Shown here piece after piece: positions 45,903 to 54,111 of a DNA stretch of 64,000 bases. The DNA comes from an uncultured bacterium (GTDB lineage: Bacteria; Verrucomicrobiota; Lentisphaeria; Oligosphaerales; Oligosphaeraceae). The stretch is taken from NCBI GenBank assembly GCA_902776645.1, contig CACYQT010000017.1, positions 1 through 64,000 on the forward strand, written 5' to 3'. The position numbers and the translations under genes were made by a program. The notes below the pieces were generated by a model. The model was given only the letters and a program-made list of their open reading frames with translations. It did no database searches and was not told the origin of the DNA. Each line of letters opens with the position of its first letter. The stretch's first letter is position 1.

Positions 45903-46751
45903 CTATTCCGCCTGTCCGCTGAAACGCCGCGTCAGCTCCAGGACCTTTTTCTTGACTTCCTCATGGGCCTGCCGGTAGAAAACGCCCGGCACGCCCGGAT
46001 TCAACGTCTCCTGCGCGGCGTTGATGCCGTGCAGGTACGCCTTGTTCAAATCCGTGCAGATGTTGATCTTGGAGATGCCCAGGGCGATGGCCTGCCGCAG
46101 TAGCTCCCATGGCGTTCCCGAACCGCCGTGCAGGACCAGCGGCCCTTTCACAAGCGATGCAATTGCTTTCAACCGCTCCAACCGAAGCTTCGGCGTCGAA
46201 CGGTATTCGCCGTGGATGGTGCCGATGGCCACCGCCAGGCAGTCGATGCCAGTTTCCGCCACAAAGCGTTCCGCCTCTTCGGGAACCGTCAGCCAATCGT
46301 CGCTTTCCGCCGTCGCGCCATCCGCGCCGACACCCACGTGGCCAAGCTCCGCTTCGACCGTAATTCCTTTTGGATGAGCCATTTCCACAACAGCACGGCT
46401 CAATGCGGCGTTCTCTTCGAACGACGCCGTGGAGGCGTCCAGCATAACGGACGTGAAGCCTGCCTCGATGCATTCCCGCGCATGTTCCAGCGTCGAGCCA
46501 TGGTCGAGATGCAGCGCCATCGTCACGCCGAAGCGGTCCGCGTAGAGCTCCGCGATCCGCCGCAGGACATCCGCCCCGCCCATCGTCCCGTATTCCACGG
46601 GACTGGCCTGCAGGATCAGCGGGAAACCGCCTTCCGCCGCCGCGGCGACCGCGCCGTAGATGCTGGCCGAATTCCAGCATTCGAAGGCCGGCAGCGCATA
46701 GCCTTTCTCACGCGCCGGCCGCAACAGATCCAACATCGGAACCAACGACAT
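45903..46751 (-). CDS. Class II ketose-bisphosphate aldolase
   Basis: This 282-residue protein starts at ATG 46751 with AGGAG 8 bases upstream; a GTG six codons earlier has its purine run too close. Zinc ligands are seen in ALHLDHGST, VEAELGHVG and VLHGGSGTP, and KINICTDLN is the phosphate-binding end, as in FbaA/GatY/KbaY. It cleaves a ketose mono- or bisphosphate to DHAP and an aldehyde. The gap to the isomerase gene is 28 bp and to the hydrolase gene 27 bp. The exact sugar phosphate cannot be told; no kinase is in the operon. Confidence 0.87.
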   Translation of the reverse strand: MSLVPMLDLLRPAREKGYALPAFECWNSASIYGAVAAAAEGGFPLILQASPVEYGTMGGADVLRRIAELYADRFGVTMALHLDHGSTLEHARECIEAGFTSVMLDASTASFEENAALSRAVVEMAHPKGITVEAELGHVGVGADGATAESDDWLTVPEEAERFVAETGIDCLAVAIGTIHGEYRSTPKLRLERLKAIASLVKGPLVLHGGSGTPWELLRQAIALGISKINICTDLNKAYLHGINAAQETLNPGVPGVFYRQAHEEVKKKVLELTRRFSGQAE

Positions 46752-46778
46752 ACCAACAGCTCCTGACACTCTCCTGCG

Positions 46779-48914
46779 CTATTTGTCTTCCACTTTCACA
46801 TGGAATTCGGCGGTAACGTCCTTCGCGGAGGACAACGTGACGCGCAGGACGCCGTCATGATCGACCTTCAGCGCCATCTCCGCGTCCTTTGCGCTGACCT
46901 TCTGCAACGCAAAGTTGTCGGAAAGCAGGAACGCCAGCTGCGTCGGATGGCCGCCGACCAGCTTCACGCTACCGGAAAGCTCCTTCTTCTTCGCGTCCCA
47001 TGACAAATCTTCCAGATCGACGGCGCCCTGCGTCAGATGGCGGTCGGACGACAGGAACTGCGGCCTGGCCTGCTCCTCATGGACCGCCAGCAGCCGCACG
47101 GCATGCGGCGGGATGGACATGCTGAACTCGCCTTCGTAAATATCCTGGAATTCGTCGGTCCAGAATTCGTAGATGGCGTAGAATTTGCTCGCATCCAGGC
47201 CAAGCTCTTCGAATTTGAAGCCGACTTCCTTTTCTTCATCGCTCCAGTTGAACAGCGCGACGACGTCCCATTCGCCAAACGGCCGCTTCACCTTAAGATC
47301 CCAAACGGGAGCCATTTCGAATACGGGATACATGTTCATCGGATGGACGTCGCAGACCGGCAGGGCCTGCTGCAGCAGCCGCATCCGCTCCGGCGCCAGT
47401 TCCGCCAGTTTGTCTCCCGCGAACATCATCTGGCCGGGCAGCGCGACGACCGTCGCCGTCACGCGGGCCTCCTCCAGCGGATGGTAGTCGCCGACGAGCA
47501 GTGTGTCCGGATCCATGAAAAAGACGATGTTGTGGACGAACAACTGGTTCAGCGTCGCCCTCGCCTGGCTCATGATGTTGTTCCAGTTGGAGTTCGTGTT
47601 CGGGGCGACGATGTCGCCGCCGATGCGCGACGCGTCCGCCGCGCCCGCCTCCGGCCCCGTGTAATGGCCCTGGCAGGCCAAAAAGACGCGCATCGGGCCG
47701 ATGCCTTCGCGGAAGGCGTTCACGCAGCGTTCGAACGGATTCGGGCAGTCCGGATTCTTGAAACGCGCACGGACTTCCGGCCGTTCGTAGAAATGCGCGC
47801 AGTAGCCTGGCCCGCGGCCGGACATGCCATCGATCTTGAAGAATTCATAGCCCCACTCCTGCGCCATCTTGCGATGGATGTCCCGCAGATAGGCGATGAC
47901 GTCGTCGTTGGACGGGTCGATCGTGTAGATGCCGTTCCACGTATGAAGCGGCTGGCCGTCCTCCCCATGGAGGAACCAGTCTTTGTGCGCTTCGTAGAAC
48001 TCTTGGCTGCCTGTTCCGAACGGCGCCGTCCAGATGCCGGGCTTGAAACCGATCTCGCGAATGTCGTCCGCCAGTTTCGCCATGCCTTCCGGGAACTGCG
48101 TCTTGTGGGCCTTCAGGCTCAGATTGTCGAATTTCGAAACCGGCAACTTGTCCGAATCGCCCTGCCATGATTCGATCGACCAGTATTCCATGCCGAACGG
48201 CTTCAGCTCTTTGGCGCCAATCCGCGCCTCCGCCAGATTCTCCGCCGCGCCCGCCTGGTCGAAATAGACGTTCCACGACATCCAGCCCGTCGGCGGAGAC
48301 GGGCAGCGCTTGCGGTTGATCGGCTGGTAGTACGGAACGTAGCGATTCTTATAATAATGTTCAGACAGATCGATGACGAGGCCGGCCTTCGCGGCGCGCG
48401 TCAACGGCAGTTCGCCGCTGACGGCGAATTCGCCGTCGCCAACGGTCTTCAGACACAGCTTGTCCGCGCCGCCGAACGCGAGGCAAAGGTCGTTCTCACG
48501 GTCGAACAACGCGTCGTTCGACAAACTGTCCGTCGCCCCGCTGCCCATCTGCACGACATGGATGGCTTCCGGAGCGGACACGCGGCAGGCGAAGGCGCCG
48601 CGCATGGAAACCGTGCCCGAAAACGACACGACGCCCGCGTAGAACTGCGCCGTCCGATGAATCGCGCGGATCTCCAGACGGCCGCCGTCCGCGGAAAACG
48701 TCAGATAGCCCTGCACGCTGTTGTCCGGCGCGACCAACGCGAGCCGTTCCGTCACGGCGTCCATCGGCTCCTTCACGCTCCATGACTGGTCGCCCACCGA
48801 CATCGTCAGGCCGACGGACATCGCAACCGACGCGTCCTTCCGCCTCAGCGACAGACGCGATTTGCCCTCTTCATATCCGACGGACCACTTCCCGAATGTT
48901 CTTTCAAATGACAT
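46779..48914 (-). CDS. GH27/GH36-like alpha-galactosidase family protein
   Basis: This 711-residue protein starts at ATG 48914, with AAAGGG and AGGA close by. PTGWMSWNVYFDQAGAAEN opens the TIM barrel, as GWNSWN does in GH27/36. EYWSIESWQGD, QFPEGMAKLADDIREIGF and PGIWTAPFG follow. EFFKIDGMSG holds the candidate nucleophile Asp and ADASRIGGDI the candidate acid/base. The N-terminal 220 residues are a beta-sandwich and the C-terminal 130 are beta-rich. An in-frame upstream stretch looks like a signal peptide but overlaps the divergent promoter (see findings), so the location is uncertain. It is first in the operon with aldolase and lyxose isomerase. Confidence 0.82.
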   Translation of the reverse strand: MSFERTFGKWSVGYEEGKSRLSLRRKDASVAMSVGLTMSVGDQSWSVKEPMDAVTERLALVAPDNSVQGYLTFSADGGRLEIRAIHRTAQFYAGVVSFSGTVSMRGAFACRVSAPEAIHVVQMGSGATDSLSNDALFDRENDLCLAFGGADKLCLKTVGDGEFAVSGELPLTRAAKAGLVIDLSEHYYKNRYVPYYQPINRKRCPSPPTGWMSWNVYFDQAGAAENLAEARIGAKELKPFGMEYWSIESWQGDSDKLPVSKFDNLSLKAHKTQFPEGMAKLADDIREIGFKPGIWTAPFGTGSQEFYEAHKDWFLHGEDGQPLHTWNGIYTIDPSNDDVIAYLRDIHRKMAQEWGYEFFKIDGMSGRGPGYCAHFYERPEVRARFKNPDCPNPFERCVNAFREGIGPMRVFLACQGHYTGPEAGAADASRIGGDIVAPNTNSNWNNIMSQARATLNQLFVHNIVFFMDPDTLLVGDYHPLEEARVTATVVALPGQMMFAGDKLAELAPERMRLLQQALPVCDVHPMNMYPVFEMAPVWDLKVKRPFGEWDVVALFNWSDEEKEVGFKFEELGLDASKFYAIYEFWTDEFQDIYEGEFSMSIPPHAVRLLAVHEEQARPQFLSSDRHLTQGAVDLEDLSWDAKKKELSGSVKLVGGHPTQLAFLLSDNFALQKVSAKDAEMALKVDHDGVLRVTLSSAKDVTAEFHVKVEDK

Positions 48915-48983
48915 TTTCCTAACCCTTTCTAATTTTTCCGCGCTTGCGGAATGCTGCAACATAAAAAAACAGAACAGGAAAAC

Positions 48984-49011
48984 TTGACAAATCAAAAAAT
49001 GCCTATATTGT
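48984..49011 (+). promoter_or_regulatory. Promoter of the HTH-EIIA regulator gene
   Basis: TTGACA (48984-48989), a 16-base spacer and TATTGT (49006-49011) are followed by the operator-like repeats and the gene at 49088. It lies in the gap divergent from the GH27/36-like operon. Confidence 0.65.
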
Positions 49012-49014
49012 CTT

Positions 49015-49051
49015 GTTTTGTCACGTTTATCCAGTTTTGTCATGTTTTGTC
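49015..49051. promoter_or_regulatory. Three GTTTTGTC repeats, operator candidate
   Basis: GTTTTGTC occurs at 49015-49022, 49034-49041 and 49044-49051, just past the predicted start of transcription and upstream of the divergent sugar operon. The neighbouring regulator has an MerR/excisionase-like helix-turn-helix and is the obvious candidate to bind here. Confidence 0.55.
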
Positions 49052-49087
49052 TTATCGTATACACATCCATCAACAAGGAGCGAGGCC

Positions 49088-49789
49088 ATGATTTTAACCC
49101 TCAAAGAATTGGCGGAACATCTGAAGGTCAATGAGCGCACGATTCTCCGCATGCGCGAAAACGGCCAGATCGAAGGCGTGAAGATCGGAGGACAGTGGCG
49201 TTTCAACGGCAGCCAGATCGACCGCATGCTGTTCCCGTCCGCGTCGCCGTCAGACGAGCATATCGCCATCCCGCAGTCCCCCGTCGGCATCCCGTTGAGC
49301 CGCACGATGGACGAATCACGCGTCATCATGAACCTTCATGGCACGGACATCGAAGAAATCATCGAAGAGCTGACGAATCCCAAAATCTTCAGCAATCTGG
49401 TGCTCGACATCCGCGACCTGCAGGAGAAATGCATCGCCCGCGAGCGCATCCTCAGCACCGCCGTCGGCAACGGCATCGCCGTCCCGCACCCCCGTGATCC
49501 GATCCCGACCCTCCAGATGCCCGGCTGCATCGTCTACGGCTATTCGAAGAAAGGCGTCGACTTCAACGCCCCGGACGGCAAGCCCGTCCATTTCTTCTTC
49601 CTCCTCTGCAGCCAGAACATCGAGCTCCATCTCCACATGATGCGCTGCCTCGCGTCCATCCTCCGCGTGCCTCAATTCATCGAGGCCTGCCAGAAGGCCG
49701 CGAAACCGGCGGACATCGTCAAGGCCGTCATCGAGCAGGAAACCGCCAATTTCCTCCATCGCGACCCTGAAGAAGACTTCGAGCAGTAA
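49088..49789 (+). CDS. HTH domain fused to a PTS EIIA-2 (PtsN-like) domain
   Basis: This 233-residue protein starts at ATG 49088 with AAGGAG 8 bases upstream. Residues 1-50 (LTLKELAEHLKVNERTILRM, VKIGGQWRF) form an excisionase/MerR-type DNA-binding domain (HTH_17). Residues about 85-225 form an EIIA domain of the mannitol/fructose-PtsN type, with the phosphorylatable His134 in NGIAVPHPRDP. The fusion could couple PTS phosphorylation state to transcription. No EIIB or EIIC gene is nearby, so the role is regulatory. It is divergent from the GH27/36-aldolase-isomerase operon and ends at a strong terminator. Confidence 0.88.
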   Translation: MILTLKELAEHLKVNERTILRMRENGQIEGVKIGGQWRFNGSQIDRMLFPSASPSDEHIAIPQSPVGIPLSRTMDESRVIMNLHGTDIEEIIEELTNPKIFSNLVLDIRDLQEKCIARERILSTAVGNGIAVPHPRDPIPTLQMPGCIVYGYSKKGVDFNAPDGKPVHFFFLLCSQNIELHLHMMRCLASILRVPQFIEACQKAAKPADIVKAVIEQETANFLHRDPEEDFEQ

Positions 49790-49808
49790 TCACCTGCCTT
49801 AAAATCCC

Positions 49809-49847
49809 AAAAGCTGCGGAAAAAACATGGTTTCTTCCGCAGCTTTT
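49809..49847. terminator. Bidirectional intrinsic terminator
   Basis: AAAAGCTGCGGAA (49809-49821) pairs with TTCCGCAGCTTTT (49835-49847) and is followed by a T; A and T runs serve both strands between the convergent regulator and AmaP-like genes. Confidence 0.85.
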
Positions 49848-49896
49848 TCATATCCTGAACCATTACAAAGAGCCGACTACGGGACGTGCCCCGCAA

Positions 49897-50535
49897 TCAC
49901 TTGTGCTTTTTGCCGTCGTTTTTTTCATCGCCACCGTCCTGCTTCTGCGGCGCGGAAGCCAGCGGCGTGACATCGGGCGGCAGCGGCGGGACGACCAATT
50001 CCTGCTGGGGGGCGGGCGTCTCTTTCGGCACAACGATCTCCTGCGGAACATCATCCGCCGTGTCAGACAGCGATTCCCCCGCCTTGCGGAACTCCTCCAC
50101 GTCGACGCTGATGTCTTTGATCGCGTCCGCCAGGCCCAGATCCTCCTTGAAGGAACGGTCCAGACGGCCGCAGACTTTCCCGCGGATATCCGCAAGCTTC
50201 ACGCCTTCAGCCGCAATGACATGCAGACGCATCGACTTGGACGCGCCGCCGTTGATCTCGATCGCTTTCAACGCCAACGCGCTGAATTCACGCTCCAGCA
50301 GCAGCCGGACATGCGTACGGATCGCCTTGTACGTCAAGACAAGCTCGCCGCCATCCGCCTGCGTGACACGCAACACCTTGTTCTTGCGCCGCATGCGACG
50401 CGAAAACTCGATGAGCCAGCAGATCAGCAGCACCACGAACGAACATGCGACGCCCGTCAGGAAGCCCAACGTGCGAACGCTCGCCCACACATCATGCCAG
50501 CACGGCAACTGCGCAACGGCCAATGGAGCCATCAT
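49897..50535 (-). CDS. AmaP-like membrane anchor for Asp23
   Basis: This 212-residue protein has an N-terminal membrane region (TLGFLTGVACSFVVLLICWLIEF, about 22-44; shown here is the single clear span). A basic stretch follows, then a domain of about 100 residues with the alternating pattern of Asp23-type folds (TYKAIRTHVRLLLEREFSAL). The C-terminus is Pro/Lys-rich and disordered. Its start overlaps the asp23 stop by four bases. In Firmicutes AmaP anchors Asp23 to the membrane during envelope stress; the same pairing here supports the call, though similarity is weak. Confidence 0.65.
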   Translation of the reverse strand: MMAPLAVAQLPCWHDVWASVRTLGFLTGVACSFVVLLICWLIEFSRRMRRKNKVLRVTQADGGELVLTYKAIRTHVRLLLEREFSALALKAIEINGGASKSMRLHVIAAEGVKLADIRGKVCGRLDRSFKEDLGLADAIKDISVDVEEFRKAGESLSDTADDVPQEIVVPKETPAPQQELVVPPLPPDVTPLASAPQKQDGGDEKNDGKKHK

Positions 50536-51065
50536 TCATCGTCTCCTTCGGGCTTCGGCTCTTCAGACGGCTTCTCCTCTTTGGGAGGCTCCTGTTCCTT
50601 CGCCTTCGCCGCTTTCTTTTCCTTGACTTCCTCGTAGTCGTCCAGATCCACCACGTTCACGTTGACCTTCGCGACAGGATAGCCCGTCAGCGTCTCAACC
50701 TTCTCCTTGATAGTATCCTGGATGTTCTGGCAGACTTCCGGAATGCACACGCCGAACCGCAGGATCAGCGTCAGCGTGATGATCGCCCCGCTCTCCTGCA
50801 GATCCAGTTCAATGCTGCGGTCGATCGGACGTTTGCTCAAAACGTCGAACAAACCGTCCAGCATGCCCTGCTGCTGGAAACGGACGACGCCCGGAACTTC
50901 CAGCGTGTACTTTTTCACGACGGCGCTGATGACGCCGTTCGAAATCTGCACGATGCCGCGATCCGTATCGCTTGCGACATTGATGTCAACAGGAGCGGTG
51001 TTTTCAGGAGCCGCAACGGGTTCCACTTCAATTACTTCTTTTTCGTTTTCCTTCTTGTCGGCCAT
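50532..51065 (-). CDS. Asp23/Gls24 family envelope stress protein
   Basis: This 177-residue protein has a charged N-terminus and the Asp23 core: GIVQISNGVISAVVKKYTLE, then VPGVVRFQ, LTLILRFGVCIPEVCQNIQD and TIKEKVETLTGYPVAKVNVN. A Lys/Glu/Pro-rich tail of about 35 residues follows. Asp23 is best known from Gram-positive bacteria, where it coats the inner face of the membrane. Here it sits in a Gram-negative chromosome with a downstream AmaP-like partner and an upstream rhomboid protease gene. The intergenic 51066-51213 has a GC-rich hairpin (about 51104-51138). Confidence 0.85.
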   Translation of the reverse strand: MADKKENEKEVIEVEPVAAPENTAPVDINVASDTDRGIVQISNGVISAVVKKYTLEVPGVVRFQQQGMLDGLFDVLSKRPIDRSIELDLQESGAIITLTLILRFGVCIPEVCQNIQDTIKEKVETLTGYPVAKVNVNVVDLDDYEEVKEKKAAKAKEQEPPKEEKPSEEPKPEGDDE

Positions 51066-51213
51066 GTCGTCGCCTCCGTCTGGATTCTCTCGTCTGTTCT
51101 TCCAGGCCCGCCGTCGATTTCGGTTGGACGGCGGACCTGACGGTTTTTCGCTATTATCTAAAGTTTATGGCATATTTTCCATTTGTCAAACAACGCGCGC
51201 AATTTATCATCCG

Positions 51214-52176
51214 TCATTGCCTGCGCAGCCGCTTGCTTGCCTCCTCCAGCGTCCGCTTTTCGGCGTCCGTCAGCTTCTCATAGCCATCGCGCGACATTTT
51301 TTCCAAGACGCGGTCCACTTCTTCGCTCGTGGGGCCGCCGCCGTATTTCGGGAAATCCATGTCCGGCCCATGGGGGCGGGAACGTCTCCCGAAGCCGCTG
51401 AAACGTGACTTAAGCCATTCCAAGACAGAGAATTGCTCTCCGCGGCGAAGGCGTCTCATGTAGATGAACGCACCGACCATGCCGCCCAGATGGGCCAGAT
51501 GGGCCACGTTGCTGTGGCTGTCAAAGGCCATCACGATCTCCAGCAACGCGTACACCCAGATGAACGTCTTCATCCGCAAGGAGATAGGCGGGAACAACAA
51601 TGAAATGACGGAATTCGGGAAGGCCATCGCCGCCGCCGCCATCACGCCGAACAACGCGCCGCTGGCGCCGACGCAGCCGCCGTACACGCTCACCAGGCGG
51701 TAGTCCGGATGATCCTTCAGCACCGCATCCAGCTGCGCAAGATTCTTGTACAGGTACCGTCCCATGGCGCCGCTTTCCTCCACGATGACCGCCATGCCGC
51801 CGCCCCACCAGTTCGCAAGCAGCCAGAGCCCCGCGCCCACAATGCCGCTGAACAGGTAGAGTTGCAGAAAACGCCTCTGCCCAAGGACTTGCTCCACGCC
51901 GCGGCCAAACAGCCACAGGCCGTACATGTTGAACAACAGATGCATGAAGCCGCCGTGGGCGAACTGGTATGTGACCAGCCGCCAAAGCTGAAGATGGCTC
52001 ACATACCATGGATGGAGCAGCAGCAGATCCGTCAGATGGCGGTTCGACAGCATGTCCAGCAGAAACACCGCCACGTTGGCGAGTATCAGTGCCTTCACCA
52101 TCGACCCGTTCGGATCCAGCCAGCCCAAAGGCCCGCGTTCCTCCCGCGTTCGCATGTAGTCTCTGTCAAATATCAT
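51214..52176 (-). CDS. Rhomboid intramembrane serine protease
   Basis: This 320-residue protein has six or so membrane spans. HGGFMHLLFNMYGLWLFG holds the conserved His74 and Asn83. GGCVGASGALFG holds the catalytic Ser172, and NVAHLAHLGGMVGAF the catalytic His (227 or 230). After the membrane core comes a basic loop, and the C-terminus has SEEVDRVLEKMSRDGYEKLT, a short soluble module frequent in bacterial rhomboids. It cleaves membrane proteins within the bilayer. It is upstream of and codirectional with asp23-amaP, possibly one stress-related unit. Confidence 0.92.
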   Translation of the reverse strand: MIFDRDYMRTREERGPLGWLDPNGSMVKALILANVAVFLLDMLSNRHLTDLLLLHPWYVSHLQLWRLVTYQFAHGGFMHLLFNMYGLWLFGRGVEQVLGQRRFLQLYLFSGIVGAGLWLLANWWGGGMAVIVEESGAMGRYLYKNLAQLDAVLKDHPDYRLVSVYGGCVGASGALFGVMAAAAMAFPNSVISLLFPPISLRMKTFIWVYALLEIVMAFDSHSNVAHLAHLGGMVGAFIYMRRLRRGEQFSVLEWLKSRFSGFGRRSRPHGPDMDFPKYGGGPTSEEVDRVLEKMSRDGYEKLTDAEKRTLEEASKRLRRQ

Positions 52177-52317
52177 TCGTTGATTCCTTTGTTCAGCTCT
52201 CTCCCAATATTCTTTACAATTAATATAATACAGTTTTCGCCAAAAACTTGATTTTTGACGGCGTCCGCTTAAAGTATTTTTCAGTATCTTATAGTAAACT
52301 TAACCTTCTGCTTCATT

Positions 52318-54111
52318 ATGTCATTTACCGGTTATCTTCATCTCGGCAATTCCGCCTTCGAATTCATGCCGCAATGCCTGCAGGAAGCAGGCGACAGCCG
52401 CCATGGAAACGGATGGGGGATGGCCGGTGATTCGATCGCCGCAACGGAAGGCGCCGTTTGCGCCTTCCATGGCGTGTTGACCAACCGCCGTGACCTCTGC
52501 CAAGAGGCCGGTCTCCCTGAAAACACGTCCCCTCAACAGCTTATACTCCACGCCTGTCTCAACGGGCAAACCGATTTCCGCGCCCTGCGGGGCGCGTTCT
52601 GCTTCGCCGTCATCGATACGGCCAACAGAAAACTGCTGCTTGTCCGAGACCAGCTGGGCTGCGACTTCCTCTACCATGCCGCCCTTCCAAACGGCACCAA
52701 CGTCTTCTCGACATCGCTCAACAACCTTCGCAGGCTGCCGGGCGTCTCTTCGCAGATCTCCCTGCAGGCCTTGTTTGACTACCTTTCCCTTGGATATGTT
52801 CCGTCGCCGCTGACCATTTTCCGCGGCATTGAAAAAATCAGGCCCGGTCATCGTCTCGCGATTACGGAAAACGGTTGCGACGACGCCATCTACTGGAAGC
52901 CTGATTTCAATCAAAAACAGAAGATAAACTACCATGACGCCGTCGCCGAAGCATGGAAATTGTTCGACATCGCCGTAAAACGCTGCCTGGACGCGCAGCC
53001 GAATTCGGACGTGCTTCTTTCAGGAGGCATCGACTCCAATCTCGTCCTCGCGTTGGCCTCCACGTCGGACGGCTTTGGCGGACACGCTTTCACCGTCGGT
53101 TTCGACGACGCAAAATACGACGAACGCGCGCTTTCAAAACTCTCCGCGGAAAAATACAACGTCCCCCATGAACTGATGCAAATCCCGCCGTCCGCATGGG
53201 ATGAACTTCCTGCCGCGCAACGAATTAATGGCGAACCCTACGGCGATTCGTCCATTATTCCGACGATCTGCGCCATGCGTCTTGCCAAGCAGCATGGCAG
53301 CGGCGCCGTCATGACCGGCAGCGGCGGCGACGAAGTGTTCGGCGGCTACCGCCGCTACCAGGCCATGGCCGTCCGCCATCGTTGGCGTTGGCTTCCGGAT
53401 TTCATCATCCGGCCGACGACATCGTTGATTCTCAAGATCTTAGGAGAACAGGAAGACGCACGGGCCCGCTTCGCGACGCTCCGCCGCTTCGCCGCTTTCT
53501 GGCGAATGCCACCCCTGCCCGGTTATGCGACCTTCCAGGAAATCTTTTCAGAAGATTTAAGAAAACAAATATGCCAGGACTGGACAAAAAACGCGACGAC
53601 GCCCTATCTTGACGGCTGGGCGAAACTGTCCGATGAGATGAACGTCAACGATTTCGTCGAAAAATTCAACGCCATCGACGTCATGTCCTATCTGCCGGAC
53701 GACGGCTGCCGCAAGGAGGCTCTCGCCTCCGAAGTCGCAGGCGTCGCCGACATCAGCCCGCTTCTTGATCTGGACATCGTGGAATTCGGCCTCTCGCTGC
53801 CGCGCAAGCTCCGCGTGACCTGCGGCGAGCGGAAACGCATCCTCCGCGGCATCGGCGCCTATCTGCTACCGCCGGAGCTTCTCAAACAGACGAAACGTGG
53901 CTTCGGCATGCCCGTATCCTCCTGGTTCAGAACGGAATGCAAAGACAGGCTTTTGGATTTGGCGTCTTCCGTCAGATCATGGGACCGCTACGGATGGTTC
54001 AAACCGGAGGCCATTGAACAGCTCTGCAACGACCATCTGGACGGACGCCACGACAACGGCGCCCGCCTCTGGATCCTCCTCTGTCTCAAGACGTGGCTTG
54101 AGCAGCTCTGA
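52318..54111 (+). CDS. Asparagine synthetase-like protein lacking the N-terminal cysteine
   Basis: This 597-residue protein has an N-terminal glutaminase-like domain and a C-terminal synthetase domain with the pyrophosphate loop VLLSGGIDSNLVLALAS and TGSGGDEVFGGYRRYQ, as in AsnB. In AsnB, residue 2 is the catalytic cysteine (MCGI). Here the protein begins MSFTGYLHLG, so that nucleophile is Ser, and RDQLGCDFLYH replaces the usual RDRxGxxPLYY. Glutamine hydrolysis is therefore doubtful; free ammonia or another amidation or amide-forming reaction is possible, as in beta-lactam synthetase. No ribosome binding site is obvious before the ATG. Its stop codon abuts the convergent proA stop codon. Confidence 0.82.
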   Translation: MSFTGYLHLGNSAFEFMPQCLQEAGDSRHGNGWGMAGDSIAATEGAVCAFHGVLTNRRDLCQEAGLPENTSPQQLILHACLNGQTDFRALRGAFCFAVIDTANRKLLLVRDQLGCDFLYHAALPNGTNVFSTSLNNLRRLPGVSSQISLQALFDYLSLGYVPSPLTIFRGIEKIRPGHRLAITENGCDDAIYWKPDFNQKQKINYHDAVAEAWKLFDIAVKRCLDAQPNSDVLLSGGIDSNLVLALASTSDGFGGHAFTVGFDDAKYDERALSKLSAEKYNVPHELMQIPPSAWDELPAAQRINGEPYGDSSIIPTICAMRLAKQHGSGAVMTGSGGDEVFGGYRRYQAMAVRHRWRWLPDFIIRPTTSLILKILGEQEDARARFATLRRFAAFWRMPPLPGYATFQEIFSEDLRKQICQDWTKNATTPYLDGWAKLSDEMNVNDFVEKFNAIDVMSYLPDDGCRKEALASEVAGVADISPLLDLDIVEFGLSLPRKLRVTCGERKRILRGIGAYLLPPELLKQTKRGFGMPVSSWFRTECKDRLLDLASSVRSWDRYGWFKPEAIEQLCNDHLDGRHDNGARLWILLCLKTWLEQL

